Positions 28,400-42,647 of a DNA stretch of 64,000 nt are shown piece after piece. The notes under the pieces are model-generated. The model ran no database searches and was not told where the DNA came from. It saw nothing but the letters and a program-made list of their open reading frames with translations. Position numbers and translations under genes: made by a program. The stretch comes from Betaproteobacteria bacterium (GTDB taxonomy: Bacteria; Pseudomonadota; Gammaproteobacteria; Burkholderiales; Ga0077523). Where the stretch lies: the NCBI GenBank assembly GCA_025350245.1, contig JANXYG010000069.1, forward strand, positions 36,312 to 100,311. Reading direction: 5' to 3'. Numbering within the stretch: the first letter of the stretch is position 1; every line of letters begins with the position of its first letter.

Positions 28400-28599
28400 G
28401 CCCACAGGGTCCTCCGAGGACGCTGCGCCCCCTGGAAAGGGAAGGCGGAGGGTGTCGAACGAAGGGATCCCTGAAACGAAGGGACGGCGCCCACAGGGTC
28501 CCCCGAGGACGCCGCGCCCCCTTGAGGGGGAAGGCGAAGCGCAGCGTAGCCTGGGGGAGGACGTCACCTTGGCGCAGCGTAGCCTGGGGGTGGGCGTCA
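28400..28599 (-). repeat. Composite 3'-anchored repeat R5
   Basis: Two CCACAGGGTCC..CTGCGCCCC units, linker gaacgaagggatccctgaaacgaaggg, and an extra gcgcagcgtagcctgggggtggg half; ends 3 nt from the fccB stop. Confidence 0.9.
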
Positions 28600-28602
28600 A
28601 CG

Positions 28603-29880
28603 TCAACCGAGTGTGTCCGACCAGATGTTCTGTGCCCAGCCTTCAGCGTAGCGCCCTTCGGCTTCGCTCGGCGCCGCCGACAAACCGCCGCTGCCCGGTA
28701 TCGGCAGCATCTGTTTCTGGTCGGCATCGTAGGCGTGGACCGAGGCGATGTGCATGGCCTCGGTGGCAGTGACGAAGCTGTAGCAGGTGTTGTTGATGAT
28801 CGGCGCCGGGTTGACCGTCTCGCCACTCACCAGCGCGATGATCGCGGCGGCGCACACCTTGGCCTGCTGATTCGCCATGTGCGCCGACTTCGGCATGAGT
28901 GGCGCGGCCAGGATCGCGTCGCCCAGCACATGGATATTCTTCCGCACGGTCGATTCGTACGTCAGGAAATCGACGCCACACCATTTGTCGTTGGCCGTGA
29001 TCAGACCAGCGCGCGCGGCCAGCGCCGCGGCTTTCATCGGTGGAATCACGTTGAGCACATCGGCCTTCACGTCGTCGAACTGCAGCTTTGCGGTGCGGGT
29101 GGCGACATCCACATCGACCAGTTCGCTGTTCGGAACGTACTCGACGATTCTCGGATACAGATCGGCCCAGGCCTTGCGGAACAAGGCTTCCTTGGAGGCG
29201 ACCTTCTCGTTTGCATCGAGGATCAGCACCTTCGACTTCGGCTTGCGCTCGCGCAGATACCACGCAACCTGACAGGCTCGTTCGTATGGGCCCGGCGGGC
29301 AACGATAGGGCGCCTTGGGGATGGTGATGGCGAAAACCCCGCCATCGGGCATTGCCTCGAGCTGGCGCCGCAGCGAGATGATCTGTTCGCCGACTTTCCA
29401 TGCATGGAGAATATCGCCGCGAGCCGACTCCAGGACGAGACCGGGGATGGCCGAATAATCGAGATCGAGGCCCGGGGCGACCACCAGATGGTCGTAGCCC
29501 AGCGTCTTGCCCGAAGCGAGCGTGACGCTGCGGTTACCGGCATCGATATCGTTAGCGGTGTCGCGCACGACGCGCACGCCATGCCTGACAACGAGATCGC
29601 CATAGCCGTGAGTCAGGTCGGCGATCGAGGTGCGCCCCACCAGTACCCGATTGCTCATCGGACACGACACGAATTCGGCGTTGGGCTCAATCAGCGTGAC
29701 CCGGATTCCGCCGCCCCACAAACGCAGATACTTGGCGGCGGTTGCACCGGCGAACCCGCCACCGATCACAACGACGCGCGCCGGAATGCCGCCCGCGCCT
29801 GCCCGCACAGCCCGCGGCAGGGCGGAGGCGACAAGCGCGCCCCCGATCGCCTGCATCAACTCCCGTCTGCTCTGGTCCAT
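28603..29880 (-). CDS. fccB: Flavocytochrome c sulfide dehydrogenase flavoprotein subunit
   Basis: RRELMQAIGGALVASALP signal; VVVIGGGFAGATAAKYLR; FVSCPMSNRVLVG; CPPGPYERACQVAWYL; CYSFV. Confidence 0.92.
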   Translation of the reverse strand: MDQSRRELMQAIGGALVASALPRAVRAGAGGIPARVVVIGGGFAGATAAKYLRLWGGGIRVTLIEPNAEFVSCPMSNRVLVGRTSIADLTHGYGDLVVRHGVRVVRDTANDIDAGNRSVTLASGKTLGYDHLVVAPGLDLDYSAIPGLVLESARGDILHAWKVGEQIISLRRQLEAMPDGGVFAITIPKAPYRCPPGPYERACQVAWYLRERKPKSKVLILDANEKVASKEALFRKAWADLYPRIVEYVPNSELVDVDVATRTAKLQFDDVKADVLNVIPPMKAAALAARAGLITANDKWCGVDFLTYESTVRKNIHVLGDAILAAPLMPKSAHMANQQAKVCAAAIIALVSGETVNPAPIINNTCYSFVTATEAMHIASVHAYDADQKQMLPIPGSGGLSAAPSEAEGRYAEGWAQNIWSDTLG

Positions 29881-29901
29881 GGCGTGTTCCCGGTGTGGTG
29901 G

Positions 29902-30216
29902 TCAGAGCGGTTTCTGGGCGGCGAAGTAATCGGCCAGCAACTCGATCTGCGCCTCCGAATAGGCCTTCGCATGCTGGTGCATCACCGTGGCGGGGCGATC
30001 ACCCGACCGGAACGCGCGCATCGCTTCGACGATCACGGTGCGATCGAGGCCGGCAATGGCCGGGATCGCACCGGTGCTGCGCCCCTGAGTGCCGTGACAC
30101 CCGGTGCAATTGGCCGCCAGGTATCGGCCCGGATGCGGGTCGGGCTCCGCCCCTTCGCATAGCGACGTGAGGAGCAGCGTTGCCAGTGAGCAACCGAGCA
30201 CGGCAACTCGTCGCAT
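29902..30216 (-). CDS. fccA: c-type cytochrome subunit of sulfide dehydrogenase
   Basis: Signal peptide; CTGCHG haem motif; immediately upstream of fccB. Confidence 0.85.
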   Translation of the reverse strand: MRRVAVLGCSLATLLLTSLCEGAEPDPHPGRYLAANCTGCHGTQGRSTGAIPAIAGLDRTVIVEAMRAFRSGDRPATVMHQHAKAYSEAQIELLADYFAAQKPL

Positions 30217-30337
30217 GCGGATCTCCGGTGAGCGGCCGGCAGCGCGATCTCCCGCCCATCGGCACAAAGCAAAACGTACAAAACAAAACGTCCACCCGGC
30301 TACCCAGGTGGACGTCGCGGCAACTGGATCAACGCCT

Positions 30338-32629
30338 TCAGGCCGCGCTGGCTTCTTCCTCTTCGCGGGCCGGCGGCGCGGGCGGAGCGTCTTCGAACAC
30401 GAGCTTCACCTTGCCGTCCGCATCCGCATCGACCAGCACCTTGCCACCGCTCGCGAGCTTGCCGAACAGCAGTTCGTCGGCGAGAGCGCGCCGGATCGTG
30501 TCCTGGATCAGGCGCGACATCGGCCGTGCGCCCATCAGCGGGTCGAAACCATGTTTGGCAAGGTAATCCTTGAGCGCCTGCGAGAAGCTCACGTCGACCT
30601 TCTTCTCGTGCAACTGCTCCTCGAGCTGCATGAGGAACTTGTCGACGACCCGCAGGATGATCTCGTGCGACAGCGCCGCGAACGAGATGGTCGCGTCGAT
30701 GCGATTGCGGAACTCGGGCGTGAACAGCCGCTTGATATCGGCCAACTCGTCGCCGGCCTGGTTGCCGAGCGTGAAGCCGATGGAGGTCTTGGAGAGGTTC
30801 TCGGCGCCCGCGTTGGTAGTCATCACCACGACCACATTGCGGAAGTCGGCCTTGCGACCGTTATTGTCGGTCAGGGTCCCGTGGTCCATGACCTGCAGCA
30901 GGATATTGAAGATGTCGGGATGCGCCTTTTCGATCTCGTCGAGCAGCAGCACCGCGTAAGGATGCTTGGTGATGGCTTCGGTCAGCAGACCGCCCTGATC
31001 GAAACCCACATACCCAGGCGGCGCGCCGATCATGCGCGAGACCGCATGACGTTCCATGTACTCGGACATGTCGAAGCGGATGAGCTCGACGCCGAGGATG
31101 TAGGCAAGCTGGCGCGCCACCTCGGTCTTGCCGACACCGGTGGGGCCCGAGAACAGAAACGACCCGATGGGCTTCTGCGGATTGCCCAACCCGCTGCGCG
31201 ACATCTTGATCGCCGCCGAGAGCGCTTCGATGGCGCGATCTTGCCCGAACACGACAGCCCTGAGATCGCGATCGAGGTTGCGCAGCGCCGTGCGATCGTT
31301 GGATGACACGTTCTGCGGCGGGATGCGGGCGATCTTGGCGACCGTCTCCTCGATGTCGTGCTTGCCGATGACCTTGCGCTGTTTCGACTTCGGCAGAATC
31401 CGCTGGGCGGCGCCGGCTTCATCGATGACGTCGATCGCCTTGTCGGGCAGGTGACGGTCGTTGATGTAACGCGCCGACAGCTCCGCGGCGGTGGTCAGGG
31501 CGGCCTCGGTGTAGCGCACACCGTGATGCGCCTCGAAGCGGGTCTTGAGTCCGCGCAGGATCGCGACGGTCTCATCGACCGAGGGCTCGACCACGTCGAT
31601 CTTCTGGAAACGACGCGACAAGGCATGGTCTTTTTCGAAGATGCCGCGGTACTCCTGGTAGGTGGTGGCGCCGATGCATTTCATCTGCCCCGACGACAGC
31701 GCAGGCTTGAGCAGGTTGGAGGCATCCAGCGTGCCGCCGGAAGCGGCGCCAGCGCCGATCAGGGTGTGGATCTCGTCGATGAACAGGATCGCGTTGGGAT
31801 TCTCGATCAGCTGCTTGAGCACCGCTTTGAGCCGCTGCTCGAAATCGCCACGGTACTTGGTGCCGGCGAGCAGCGCGCCCATGTCGAGCGCATAGACCAC
31901 CGAATGATTGAGGATCTCGGGGATCTGACCCTCGATGATGCGGCGCGCGAGCCCCTCGGCGATGGCGGTCTTGCCGACGCCGGCTTCGCCCACGAGCAGC
32001 GGATTGTTCTTGCGGCGGCGGCACAGGGTCTGGATGACGCGCTCGACCTCGCGTTCGCGCCCGATCAGCGGATCGATCTTGCCGCTGATGGCGAGCGCAT
32101 TGAGATTGAGGGTGTAGGTCTCGAGCGCCCCACCGGACGACTGCTCCTGGTCGGACTCGGACTCGGCTTCGGGCTTGGCGGCAGGCGCGCTGGTCTGCGG
32201 CACCTTGCTGATGCCATGCGAGATGAAGTTGACGACATCGAGCCGGGTCACGCCCTTCTGGTGCAGGAAATAGACGGCGTGCGAATCTTTCTCGCCGAAG
32301 ATGGCCACCAGCACGTTGGCGCCGGTGACTTCTTTCTTGCCGGACGACTGGACGTGCAGGATGGCCCGCTGGATCACGCGCTGGAAGCCGAGCGTAGGTT
32401 GGGTGTCGACTTCGTCGACCGATACCACCGGCGTGTGCTCGTTGATGAAATCGGTGAGTTGCTTGCGCAGCTCGTCGATGTTGGCGGCACAGGCGCGCAG
32501 CACTTCGGAGGCGGAAGGGTTGTCGAGCATCGCCAGCAAAAGATGCTCGACGGTGATGAATTCGTGACGCTTCTGCCGGGCTTCCATGAAGGCCATATGC
32601 AGACTGACCTCAAGTTCCTGAGCGATCAT
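30338..32629 (-). CDS. clpA: ATP-dependent Clp protease ATP-binding subunit ClpA
   Basis: 763 aa, two AAA+ modules ([30 protein letters not shown]), next to clpS. Confidence 0.97.
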   Translation of the reverse strand: MIAQELEVSLHMAFMEARQKRHEFITVEHLLLAMLDNPSASEVLRACAANIDELRKQLTDFINEHTPVVSVDEVDTQPTLGFQRVIQRAILHVQSSGKKEVTGANVLVAIFGEKDSHAVYFLHQKGVTRLDVVNFISHGISKVPQTSAPAAKPEAESESDQEQSSGGALETYTLNLNALAISGKIDPLIGREREVERVIQTLCRRRKNNPLLVGEAGVGKTAIAEGLARRIIEGQIPEILNHSVVYALDMGALLAGTKYRGDFEQRLKAVLKQLIENPNAILFIDEIHTLIGAGAASGGTLDASNLLKPALSSGQMKCIGATTYQEYRGIFEKDHALSRRFQKIDVVEPSVDETVAILRGLKTRFEAHHGVRYTEAALTTAAELSARYINDRHLPDKAIDVIDEAGAAQRILPKSKQRKVIGKHDIEETVAKIARIPPQNVSSNDRTALRNLDRDLRAVVFGQDRAIEALSAAIKMSRSGLGNPQKPIGSFLFSGPTGVGKTEVARQLAYILGVELIRFDMSEYMERHAVSRMIGAPPGYVGFDQGGLLTEAITKHPYAVLLLDEIEKAHPDIFNILLQVMDHGTLTDNNGRKADFRNVVVVMTTNAGAENLSKTSIGFTLGNQAGDELADIKRLFTPEFRNRIDATISFAALSHEIILRVVDKFLMQLEEQLHEKKVDVSFSQALKDYLAKHGFDPLMGARPMSRLIQDTIRRALADELLFGKLASGGKVLVDADADGKVKLVFEDAPPAPPAREEEEASAA

Positions 32630-32938
32630 TCAGTTCTCCTCCATCACGCATTGCAGCGGATGCTGGTGTTGCCGGGCATAGGAAATAACCTGTTCAACCT
32701 TGGTCGTCGCGACGTCCTTCGGATACACGCCGCACACGCCCATTCCTTCGCGGTGCACCTTGAGCATCACCTGAGTGGCCTGCTCACGGGTCAAGCTGAA
32801 GAAGTTTTGCAAAACGCCAACCACGAAATCCATCGGCGTGTAGTCATCGTTGAGCAGAAGAACCTTGTAGAGCGGAGGCGGCTTGACTTTCTGCTTTTCG
32901 AGCTCAAGCAGACCGCCCTCGCGTGGACCTATTGCCAT
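32630..32938 (-). CDS. clpS: ClpS adaptor
   Basis: [24 protein letters not shown]. Confidence 0.97.
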   Translation of the reverse strand: MAIGPREGGLLELEKQKVKPPPLYKVLLLNDDYTPMDFVVGVLQNFFSLTREQATQVMLKVHREGMGVCGVYPKDVATTKVEQVISYARQHQHPLQCVMEEN

Positions 32939-33083
32939 GACCGATTGGTTCCGGTGTTGCCTGCAGGGACGACCCTATTTTGCGCGATAAGCGGAAATTT
33001 ACAAGTGGCGATCCGAGGTGGTGCGCGCTCCGCCCGGCTCACGCCGGCACCACCGTCGAGGGATCGCGCGCGGACCGGCACCG

Positions 33084-34322
33084 TCACATCAGCGCGATCA
33101 TGGCCTTGCCGAAACCGGAGCAAGACACCTGCGTCGCCCCCGTCATCAGCCTGGCAAAGTCGTAGGTCACGGTCCTGGCTGTGATCGCCGCATCGGTGCT
33201 GCCGATGATCAGGTCGGCCGCTTCGAGCCAGCCCATGTGCCGCAGCATCATCTCCGCCGACAGGATCAGCGAACCCGGGTTCACGTAGTCCTTGCCAGCG
33301 TATTTCGGCGCGGTGCCGTGGGTTGCCTCGAACATGGCGACGGAATCGCTGAGATTCGCGCCCGGAGCGATGCCGATGCCCCCCACCTGCGCCGCCAGGG
33401 CGTCCGAGATGTAGTCGCCATTGAGATTGAGGGTCGCGATCACGTCGTAATCCTCGGGCCGCAACAGGATCTGCTGCAGGAACGCGTCCGCGATCACATC
33501 CTTGACGACGATGCCGCCGGGCAGCTTCATCCAGGGGCCGCCATCGATGAGTTCGGCGCCGAATTCGCGTTGCGCCAGGGCGTATCCCCAGTCGCGGAAT
33601 CCGCCTTCGGTGAACTTCATGATGTTGCCCTTGTGCACCAGCGTGACCGACTTGCGCCCGTTGGCCACGGCGTACTGCATCGCCTTGCGCACCAGCCGCT
33701 CGGTGCCCTCGCGCGACACCGGCTTGATGCCGATGCCCGAGGTGTCGGGAAAACGGATCTTTTTGACACCCATCTCGCCGATCAGGAAAGCGATGACCTT
33801 CTTGCAGGCTTCGGTTCCGGCCTGCCACTCGATGCCGGCGTAGATGTCTTCCGAATTCTCGCGGAAGATGACCATGTCGGTCTTCTCGGGATTCTTGAGC
33901 GGGCTGGGCACGCCGGCGAAGTAGCGGATGGGGCGCAGGCATACATACAGATCGAGTTCCTGGCGCAGGGCGACGTTGATCGACCGGATGCCGCCACCGA
34001 CGGGCGTCGTGAGCGGGCCCTTGATCGACACCACGTACTCCCGGGCGGCCGCCAGCGTCTCGTCCGGCAGCCAGACATTCTCGCCGTAGACCTTGGTCGA
34101 CTTCTCACCCGCGTAGATCTCCATCCAGGAGATGCGGCGACGGCCGGCGTAGGCCTTCTCGACGGCTGCGTCGACCACCGCGATCATCACCGGCGTGATG
34201 TCGACGCCGATGCCGTCGCCCTCGATGAAGGGAATGATCGGATCATCCGGCACCGCGAGCGTGAAGTCCGCGTTGACCTTGATCTTCTGTCCACTGCCCG
34301 GCACCTTGATATGCTTGTACAT
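33084..34322 (-). CDS. icd: NADP-dependent isocitrate dehydrogenase
   Basis: [64 protein letters not shown]. Confidence 0.97.
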   Translation of the reverse strand: MYKHIKVPGSGQKIKVNADFTLAVPDDPIIPFIEGDGIGVDITPVMIAVVDAAVEKAYAGRRRISWMEIYAGEKSTKVYGENVWLPDETLAAAREYVVSIKGPLTTPVGGGIRSINVALRQELDLYVCLRPIRYFAGVPSPLKNPEKTDMVIFRENSEDIYAGIEWQAGTEACKKVIAFLIGEMGVKKIRFPDTSGIGIKPVSREGTERLVRKAMQYAVANGRKSVTLVHKGNIMKFTEGGFRDWGYALAQREFGAELIDGGPWMKLPGGIVVKDVIADAFLQQILLRPEDYDVIATLNLNGDYISDALAAQVGGIGIAPGANLSDSVAMFEATHGTAPKYAGKDYVNPGSLILSAEMMLRHMGWLEAADLIIGSTDAAITARTVTYDFARLMTGATQVSCSGFGKAMIALM

Positions 34323-34525
34323 CGATCACCTGTAGGGAGTTGGCGGGAAACGATGGGGCGGTATGCCCCTGGACTCGGACACTGCCGTCAGGCGTGGCGG
34401 TTGCCGAGTCGTCAGCGTCCGCAGCGAATCGAAGTGTAGTCCACCGCACCGCGCTTTGCGAAACCTAACCCGGTCCGGCATCGCCGCCCTCCGGAGCGAC
34501 GATCCACCCACACCAGCGAGCCATC

Positions 34526-35011
34526 ATGACCGAACCCAGAACCAGCGACATTTGCGATGTGCACGCAGCCGACGTCAGGATACTTGCCCCCTTGCTGCGT
34601 TGCTTCGGCGGCCGCACGTCCTGCCACGGCCCGGTCTCGACCCTGAAGGTGTTCGAGGACAACGCACTGATTCGCGCCACGCTCGAACAGCCTGGCAGCG
34701 GCGCGGTGCTGGTCGTGGATGGCGGCGGCTCGCTGCGCTGCGCACTGGTGGGCGATCAGTTGGCGAAGCTGGCGATCGCCAACGATTGGGCCGGCGTGAT
34801 CGTCTGGGGCTGCATCCGGGACAGCGAGGAAATCGGCAACCTGCCGGTGTTCGTCAGTGCATTGGCGACGCATCCACTGCGCAGCGTCAGGCGCGGCATC
34901 GGCGAACGGGATGTGGCGGTCACCTTCGGCGGCGTGCGCTTCATGCCCGGTGACTACCTGTACGCCGATGCGGACGGCATCCTGGTGGCGGACAAGGCCA
35001 TCGATCCGTGA
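34526..35011 (+). CDS. rraA: RraA family protein
   Basis: TSDICDVHAADVRILAPLLRCFGGRTSCHGPVSTLKVFEDN, GDQLAKLAIANDWAGVIVWGCIRD. Confidence 0.93.
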   Translation: MTEPRTSDICDVHAADVRILAPLLRCFGGRTSCHGPVSTLKVFEDNALIRATLEQPGSGAVLVVDGGGSLRCALVGDQLAKLAIANDWAGVIVWGCIRDSEEIGNLPVFVSALATHPLRSVRRGIGERDVAVTFGGVRFMPGDYLYADADGILVADKAIDP

Positions 35012-35116
35012 TCCATCCCTTTTATGCCTTGCAACAACTCGTTGAAATTCGTTTTCATAATCCGGTTCAAGACGGAAAGCCAAACCTGATACGCTTGTTT
35101 TAATGATGTTTTTATT

Positions 35117-35139
35117 TCGCAACAATGAAATTGTTGCGA
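35117..35139. promoter_or_regulatory. Perfect 10-bp inverted repeat upstream of aceA (putative operator)
   Basis: TCGCAACAAT GAA ATTGTTGCGA. Confidence 0.6.
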
Positions 35140-35411
35140 TGCAGAACCCGGCGCCGTTACGCTACGTCCGTCAGAAACTTGCCTGCGACAACCGTCGCGC
35201 GGGCGTTATGCGGTGCCGCACCCATCCCGGCTGCGCCGTCCATCACCCGGATCAGACCTCCGGTGATGCCATGGAAAACCTGCGGTCACGCTTCTTGCAT
35301 ACAGGCCCCGCCGGTAATGCCGGCAGCCGCGCCAGACGTCCCGGGAAACCGAAACCCATGGCGCACGGCCGCAGCACCCAGCGCATTGAATCCACCCTGA
35401 AGGAACAGCCG

Positions 35412-36689
<1,278 letters not shown>

Positions 36690-36696
36690 CAGGAGG

Positions 36697-36875
36697 GCCA
36701 CCCCCAGGCTGCGCTGCGCTTCGCCTTCCCCCTCGAGGGGGCGCCCCGTTCCTCGGGAAACCCTGCGGACGGGGCCCCTCCGCTTCAGGGATCCCTTCGT
36801 TCGGGATCCCTTCGTTCGGCATCGCTGCGCGCCGACCCCCCTCTTGGGGGCGCAGCGTCCTCGGAAACCTTTGGT
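36697..36875 (+). repeat. Composite 3'-anchored repeat R6 with internal 15-bp tandem
   Basis: ccacccccaggctgcgctgcgc... gggatcccttcgttc x2 ... cgcagcgtcctcgg; starts 7 nt after the aceA stop. Confidence 0.9.
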
Positions 36876-37032
36876 ACAGCCGACCCTGGAACCGCCGCCG
36901 CGGCGCCTCGCGCCACGGCGGCTTTTTCTTGTTCGATGCCGATGGGCGAAAATTGATACCATCATGCGGGATGAACCACCGGTCGCAGCGTCCACAGGCC
37001 GGCAGCCTCGTTACCCTCACGGAGACACAGTC

Positions 37033-38649
37033 ATGACCCAAGCCGCCATTCCGGACGGCGTGCGCATTCTCGCGCCGGTTTCGTCCGAACACGCCGCCAT
37101 CCTCACGACCGACGCGCTTGCCTTCGTCGTCGGCCTGCAGCGTCAGTTCAATGCGCGCCGCCTGGAACGGCTGGCGCGGCGTGCAGCACGCCAAACCGAA
37201 CTCGATGGCGGCACTTTGCCGGATTTCCTCGAGGAAACGGCCCATATCCGCAGCGCCGACTGGAAAGTCGCGCCGGTTCCCGCTGATCTGCAAGACCGAC
37301 GCGTCGAAATCACCGGCCCGACCGACCGCAAGATGGTGATCAACGCGCTCAATGCCGGCGCCAACGTGTTCATGGCCGACTTCGAGGATTCGAGCACGCC
37401 CACCTGGAACAACCAGCTCGACGGCCAGATCAACCTGCGCGATGCCATCAACGGCACCATCGCGTTCACCAGCCCCGAAGGCAAGTCATACCGCCTCAAC
37501 CAGAAGACCGCCGTGCCGATGGTGCGTCCGCGTGGCTGGCATCTCGACGAAAAGCACCTGGAAGTCGACGGTCAGCCGATATCGGGCTCCCTGTTCGACT
37601 TCGGACTGCATTTCTTCCACTGCGCCAAGGCACGCCTGGCTCAGGGCGGCGGCATCTACTTCTACCTGCCCAAGATAGAGAGCCATCTCGAGGCGCGCCT
37701 GTGGAACGACGTGTTCGTGCATGCCCAGCACACGATCGGCATCCCGCAGGGCACGATCAAGGCCACCGTGCTGGTCGAGACCATCATGGCGACCTTCGAG
37801 ATGGACGAGATCCTCTACGAGTTGCGCGAGCATTCGGCCGGCCTGAACTGCGGGCGCTGGGACTACATCTTTTCGTGCATCAAGAAGTTCCGCCACCGGC
37901 CCGGCTTCATCCTGGCCGACCGGCATCTGGTCACCATGACCAGCCCGTTCATGCGCGCCTACTCGCTGCTGCTCATCAAGACGTGCCATCGTCGTGGTGC
38001 CTTCGCGATGGGCGGCATGGCGGCGCAGATCCCGATCAAGAACGACCCGGCCGCCAACGACGCCGCGATGGCGAAGGTTCGCGCCGACAAGGAACGCGAA
38101 GTCACCGACGGCCACGACGGCACGTGGGTCGCGCACCCCGGGTTGGTCGCGATCGCGCGCGACGCCTTCGATAAGGTCATGACCACGCCCAACCAGATCC
38201 ACAAGCAGCGCGACGACGTGCACTCCACGGCGACCGACCTGCTCGATTTTCGTCCGCAGGGCCCGGTCTCGGAGGAGGGTCTGCGCACCAATATCAACAT
38301 CGGCATCCAGTATCTGGGTGCCTGGCTCGCAGGCACCGGCTGCGTTCCCATCTTCAACCTGATGGAAGATGCCGCCACGGCAGAGATTTCCCGTGCGCAG
38401 ATCTGGCACTGGATCCGCAGCCCCGAGGGCGTGCTCGCCGACGGCCGCAAGGTCACGCGAGAGTTGTTCAGCAGCCTCGTGCCGCAGGAGCTGGCAAAGG
38501 TGAAAGACATGCTCGGCGACCGGCAGTTCGCCGGCGGCAAGTATCCCGAAGGCGCGAAGATGTTCGAGGAACTGACGCTCGCCGAGGACTTTGCCGACTT
38601 CCTCACCCTGCCCGCCTACGATTACGTCGTCGCCCACGAGCACCGCTAA
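37033..38649 (+). CDS. aceB: Malate synthase A
   Basis: [58 protein letters not shown]. Confidence 0.97.
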   Translation: MTQAAIPDGVRILAPVSSEHAAILTTDALAFVVGLQRQFNARRLERLARRAARQTELDGGTLPDFLEETAHIRSADWKVAPVPADLQDRRVEITGPTDRKMVINALNAGANVFMADFEDSSTPTWNNQLDGQINLRDAINGTIAFTSPEGKSYRLNQKTAVPMVRPRGWHLDEKHLEVDGQPISGSLFDFGLHFFHCAKARLAQGGGIYFYLPKIESHLEARLWNDVFVHAQHTIGIPQGTIKATVLVETIMATFEMDEILYELREHSAGLNCGRWDYIFSCIKKFRHRPGFILADRHLVTMTSPFMRAYSLLLIKTCHRRGAFAMGGMAAQIPIKNDPAANDAAMAKVRADKEREVTDGHDGTWVAHPGLVAIARDAFDKVMTTPNQIHKQRDDVHSTATDLLDFRPQGPVSEEGLRTNINIGIQYLGAWLAGTGCVPIFNLMEDAATAEISRAQIWHWIRSPEGVLADGRKVTRELFSSLVPQELAKVKDMLGDRQFAGGKYPEGAKMFEELTLAEDFADFLTLPAYDYVVAHEHR

Positions 38650-38651
38650 GG

Positions 38652-39209
38652 TTGTCCACTCTCCTGCTGAACAAGCCGTATGGCGTGCTTTGCCAGTTCA
38701 CGGGCGAGCCGGGGCAACGCACGCTGAAGGAATTTGTGCCGGTCGCCGACGTGTACCCGGCCGGACGCCTGGACACCGACAGCGAGGGGCTGGTGGTGCT
38801 GACCGACGACGGCGCCTTGCAGGCACGTTTGTCGCACCCGCGCTACAAGCTGCCCAAGACCTACTGGGTTCAAGTCGAAGGGTTGGTGGATCCGGTGGCG
38901 CTCGATCGGCTGTCCCGAGGCATCACCTTCAGCGACTTCACCACGCAGCCCGCGCAAGCGCGCGAGATCGAACCGCCCGCGTTGCTGTGGCCGCGCGATC
39001 CACCGATCCGCGTGCGCAAGCTCATCCCCACCAGTTGGATCGAGATCGCCCTCACCGAAGGCAAGAACCGGCAGGTGCGGCGCATGACCGCCGCCGTCGG
39101 CCTGCCGGCGCTGCGGCTGGTGCGCTGGCGGATCGGCGACTGGCAACTCGGGACGCTCGCGCCCGGCGAATGGCGCGAAGCCGGGACCCCGACGGGGCAT
39201 CCGGGCTGA
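38652..39209 (+). CDS. rluE: rRNA pseudouridine synthase (RluE-like)
   Basis: [52 protein letters not shown] start. Confidence 0.92.
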   Translation: MSTLLLNKPYGVLCQFTGEPGQRTLKEFVPVADVYPAGRLDTDSEGLVVLTDDGALQARLSHPRYKLPKTYWVQVEGLVDPVALDRLSRGITFSDFTTQPAQAREIEPPALLWPRDPPIRVRKLIPTSWIEIALTEGKNRQVRRMTAAVGLPALRLVRWRIGDWQLGTLAPGEWREAGTPTGHPG

Positions 39210-39336
39210 ACGGCAAACGCCGGGTGCCGAGTCCGGCGAAATGCCTTTTTGACGAGCCTGCGCCGCGCCCTTATTCTCGCGCCATCCGGAGGCACGACGT
39301 CTTCGGCGCCACGCCAGACCCCGACGTTTCGCCCCC

Positions 39337-39789
39337 ATGACCACCGTCTGGAAACCACACGTCACCGTTGCCGCCGTGCTCGAGCGTGACGGCCGTTTCC
39401 TGCTGGTCGAAGAGCAGACCGACGATGGCATATTGCTCAATCAGCCCGCCGGGCACCTCGAACCGGATGAGTCGATCGTACAGGGGGCCGTGCGCGAAAC
39501 GCTGGAAGAAAGCGCCTATCGGTTCGAACCGGATGCGCTCGTCGGGGTGTATCGCTGGGCGCCTCCGGGTCGCGATATCGTCTACCTGCGGTTCGCCTTC
39601 ACCGGCCCGATCGTCGGGCACGAACCCGATCACGCGCTCGACACCGGCATCCTGCGTGCGTTGTGGATGACGCCGGCGCAGATCCGCGACAGTGCCGATC
39701 GCCATCGTAGCCCGCTGGTCCTGCGCTGCGTCGACGACCACCTGGCGGGACGGCGCTATCCGCTGGGCCTGCTCACGCACTATCCATGA
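39337..39789 (+). CDS. nudJ: NUDIX hydrolase (NudJ-like)
   Basis: Nudix box [25 protein letters not shown]; next to mnmA. Confidence 0.9.
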   Translation: MTTVWKPHVTVAAVLERDGRFLLVEEQTDDGILLNQPAGHLEPDESIVQGAVRETLEESAYRFEPDALVGVYRWAPPGRDIVYLRFAFTGPIVGHEPDHALDTGILRALWMTPAQIRDSADRHRSPLVLRCVDDHLAGRRYPLGLLTHYP

Positions 39790-40907
39790 CCGCGAAGCCG
39801 CGCATCGTGGTGGGGTTGTCCGGCGGCGTCGACTCCGCGGTTGCCGCATGGCTGCTCAAGGAGCAGGGCTACGACGTGATCGGCCTGTTCATGAAGAACT
39901 GGGAGGACGATGACGACGACAAGCACTGCACGACGCGGCAGGACCTGATCGACGCGGTGTCGGTGGCCGACGTGATCGGCATCGATATCGAGGCGGTAAA
40001 TTTTTCGGTCGAGTACAAGGATCGGGTATTCGCGCAATTTCTCGCCGAATACCAGGCGGGGCGCACCCCGAATCCGGACATCCTGTGCAACAGCGAGATC
40101 AAGTTCCGAGCTTTCCTGGATCACGCCATTGCGCTCGGCGCCGAGCGCATCGCGACCGGACACTACGCGGGCGTGCGCGAGACCGATGCCGGCTTCGAGT
40201 TGCTCCGCGCCGCCGACGACAGCAAGGATCAGAGTTATTTCCTGCACCGCCTCTCCCAGCAGCAACTGGCTCGCACGCTGTTTCCCCTGGCGGCCATGCG
40301 CAAGCGCGATTTGCGGGAGCTCGCCCGGCGCATCGGCCTGCCCAACCACGACAAGAAAGACAGCACTGGCATCTGCTTCATCGGCGAGCGTCCGTTCCGC
40401 GAGTTTCTGCGCCGCTACCTGCCCACCACGCCAGGCGACATGGTCACGCCGGACGGTCGCCAGGTGGCGCGCCACCTGGGCCTTGCGTACTACACCATCG
40501 GTCAGCGGCAAGGCCTCGGCATTGGCGGGCCCGGCGCGCCCTGGTACGTTGCGGGCAAGGACATGGGAGCAAACCTGCTGATCGTTGTGCAGGGGCACGA
40601 TCACCCTGCGCTGCTGGCCGAGGCGCTGGTTGCAACCGATCCGAGCTGGATCGCGGGTGTGGCGCCCGGCGCAGCGGCCAATCTCACGGCCAGGACGCGC
40701 TATCGGCAACGCGACGACGCCTGCTCGCTCATGCTCGATCCGGCCGGGCTGCAGGTGCGGTTTCCCCGCCCGCAGTGGGCCGTGACCCCGGGTCAATCGG
40801 TGGTCATGTACCGGGGCGAGGTCTGCCTGGGCGGTGCCATCATCGACTGGGCCGTTGCAACAGTGCCCGCGCGCGTTCACGCAGCGCCGGCAGCAGCTCC
40901 AGCCTGA
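39786..40907 (+). CDS. mnmA: tRNA-specific 2-thiouridylase MnmA
   Basis: [71 protein letters not shown]. Confidence 0.97.
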   Translation: MTAKPRIVVGLSGGVDSAVAAWLLKEQGYDVIGLFMKNWEDDDDDKHCTTRQDLIDAVSVADVIGIDIEAVNFSVEYKDRVFAQFLAEYQAGRTPNPDILCNSEIKFRAFLDHAIALGAERIATGHYAGVRETDAGFELLRAADDSKDQSYFLHRLSQQQLARTLFPLAAMRKRDLRELARRIGLPNHDKKDSTGICFIGERPFREFLRRYLPTTPGDMVTPDGRQVARHLGLAYYTIGQRQGLGIGGPGAPWYVAGKDMGANLLIVVQGHDHPALLAEALVATDPSWIAGVAPGAAANLTARTRYRQRDDACSLMLDPAGLQVRFPRPQWAVTPGQSVVMYRGEVCLGGAIIDWAVATVPARVHAAPAAAPA

Positions 40908-41175
40908 ACCACGGATTGCGTGTGAGCCATCCGGTGTTGCACCAACTGGGGTGGGGCAGCGGCAACCGGTGAAACAGATGGTTGCGAAACGCCAGCACCG
41001 TCGCGGCCATGGCCGGGCCATTGTCGGCGCCGAGGTGGAACGCCTGCGCCTGGCCGATCACCAGCAACCGTGCCCCGGCCGAGGCCCGGACCACCGGCCG
41101 CGGCTCGTGTGGAAGGTGCGCCTCGCACCAACGGCAGGCCCGGGCGTCGCCAATCACATCAGCACGACGTGACAT
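40840..41175 (-). pseudogene. Internally deleted uracil-DNA-glycosylase superfamily gene (111 aa remnant)
   Basis: N-part RACRWCEAHLPHEPRPVVRASAGARLLVIGQA joined in frame to C-part QAFHLG...[31 protein letters not shown]; central catalytic region missing. Confidence 0.75.
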
Positions 41176-41188
41176 CGGCGGATCGTAA

Positions 41189-42607
<1,419 letters not shown>

Positions 42608-42647
42608 ATCCGTCGCCACGCCTGCCGCCCCACGATGCCTCGCCTTC

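Noticed and set aside
28024-30162. 712-aa plus-strand ORF
   Set aside because: Antisense to fccB and neighbours, runs through repeat R5; no recognisable domains
31358-33184. 608-aa plus-strand ORF
   Set aside because: Antisense to clpA/clpS
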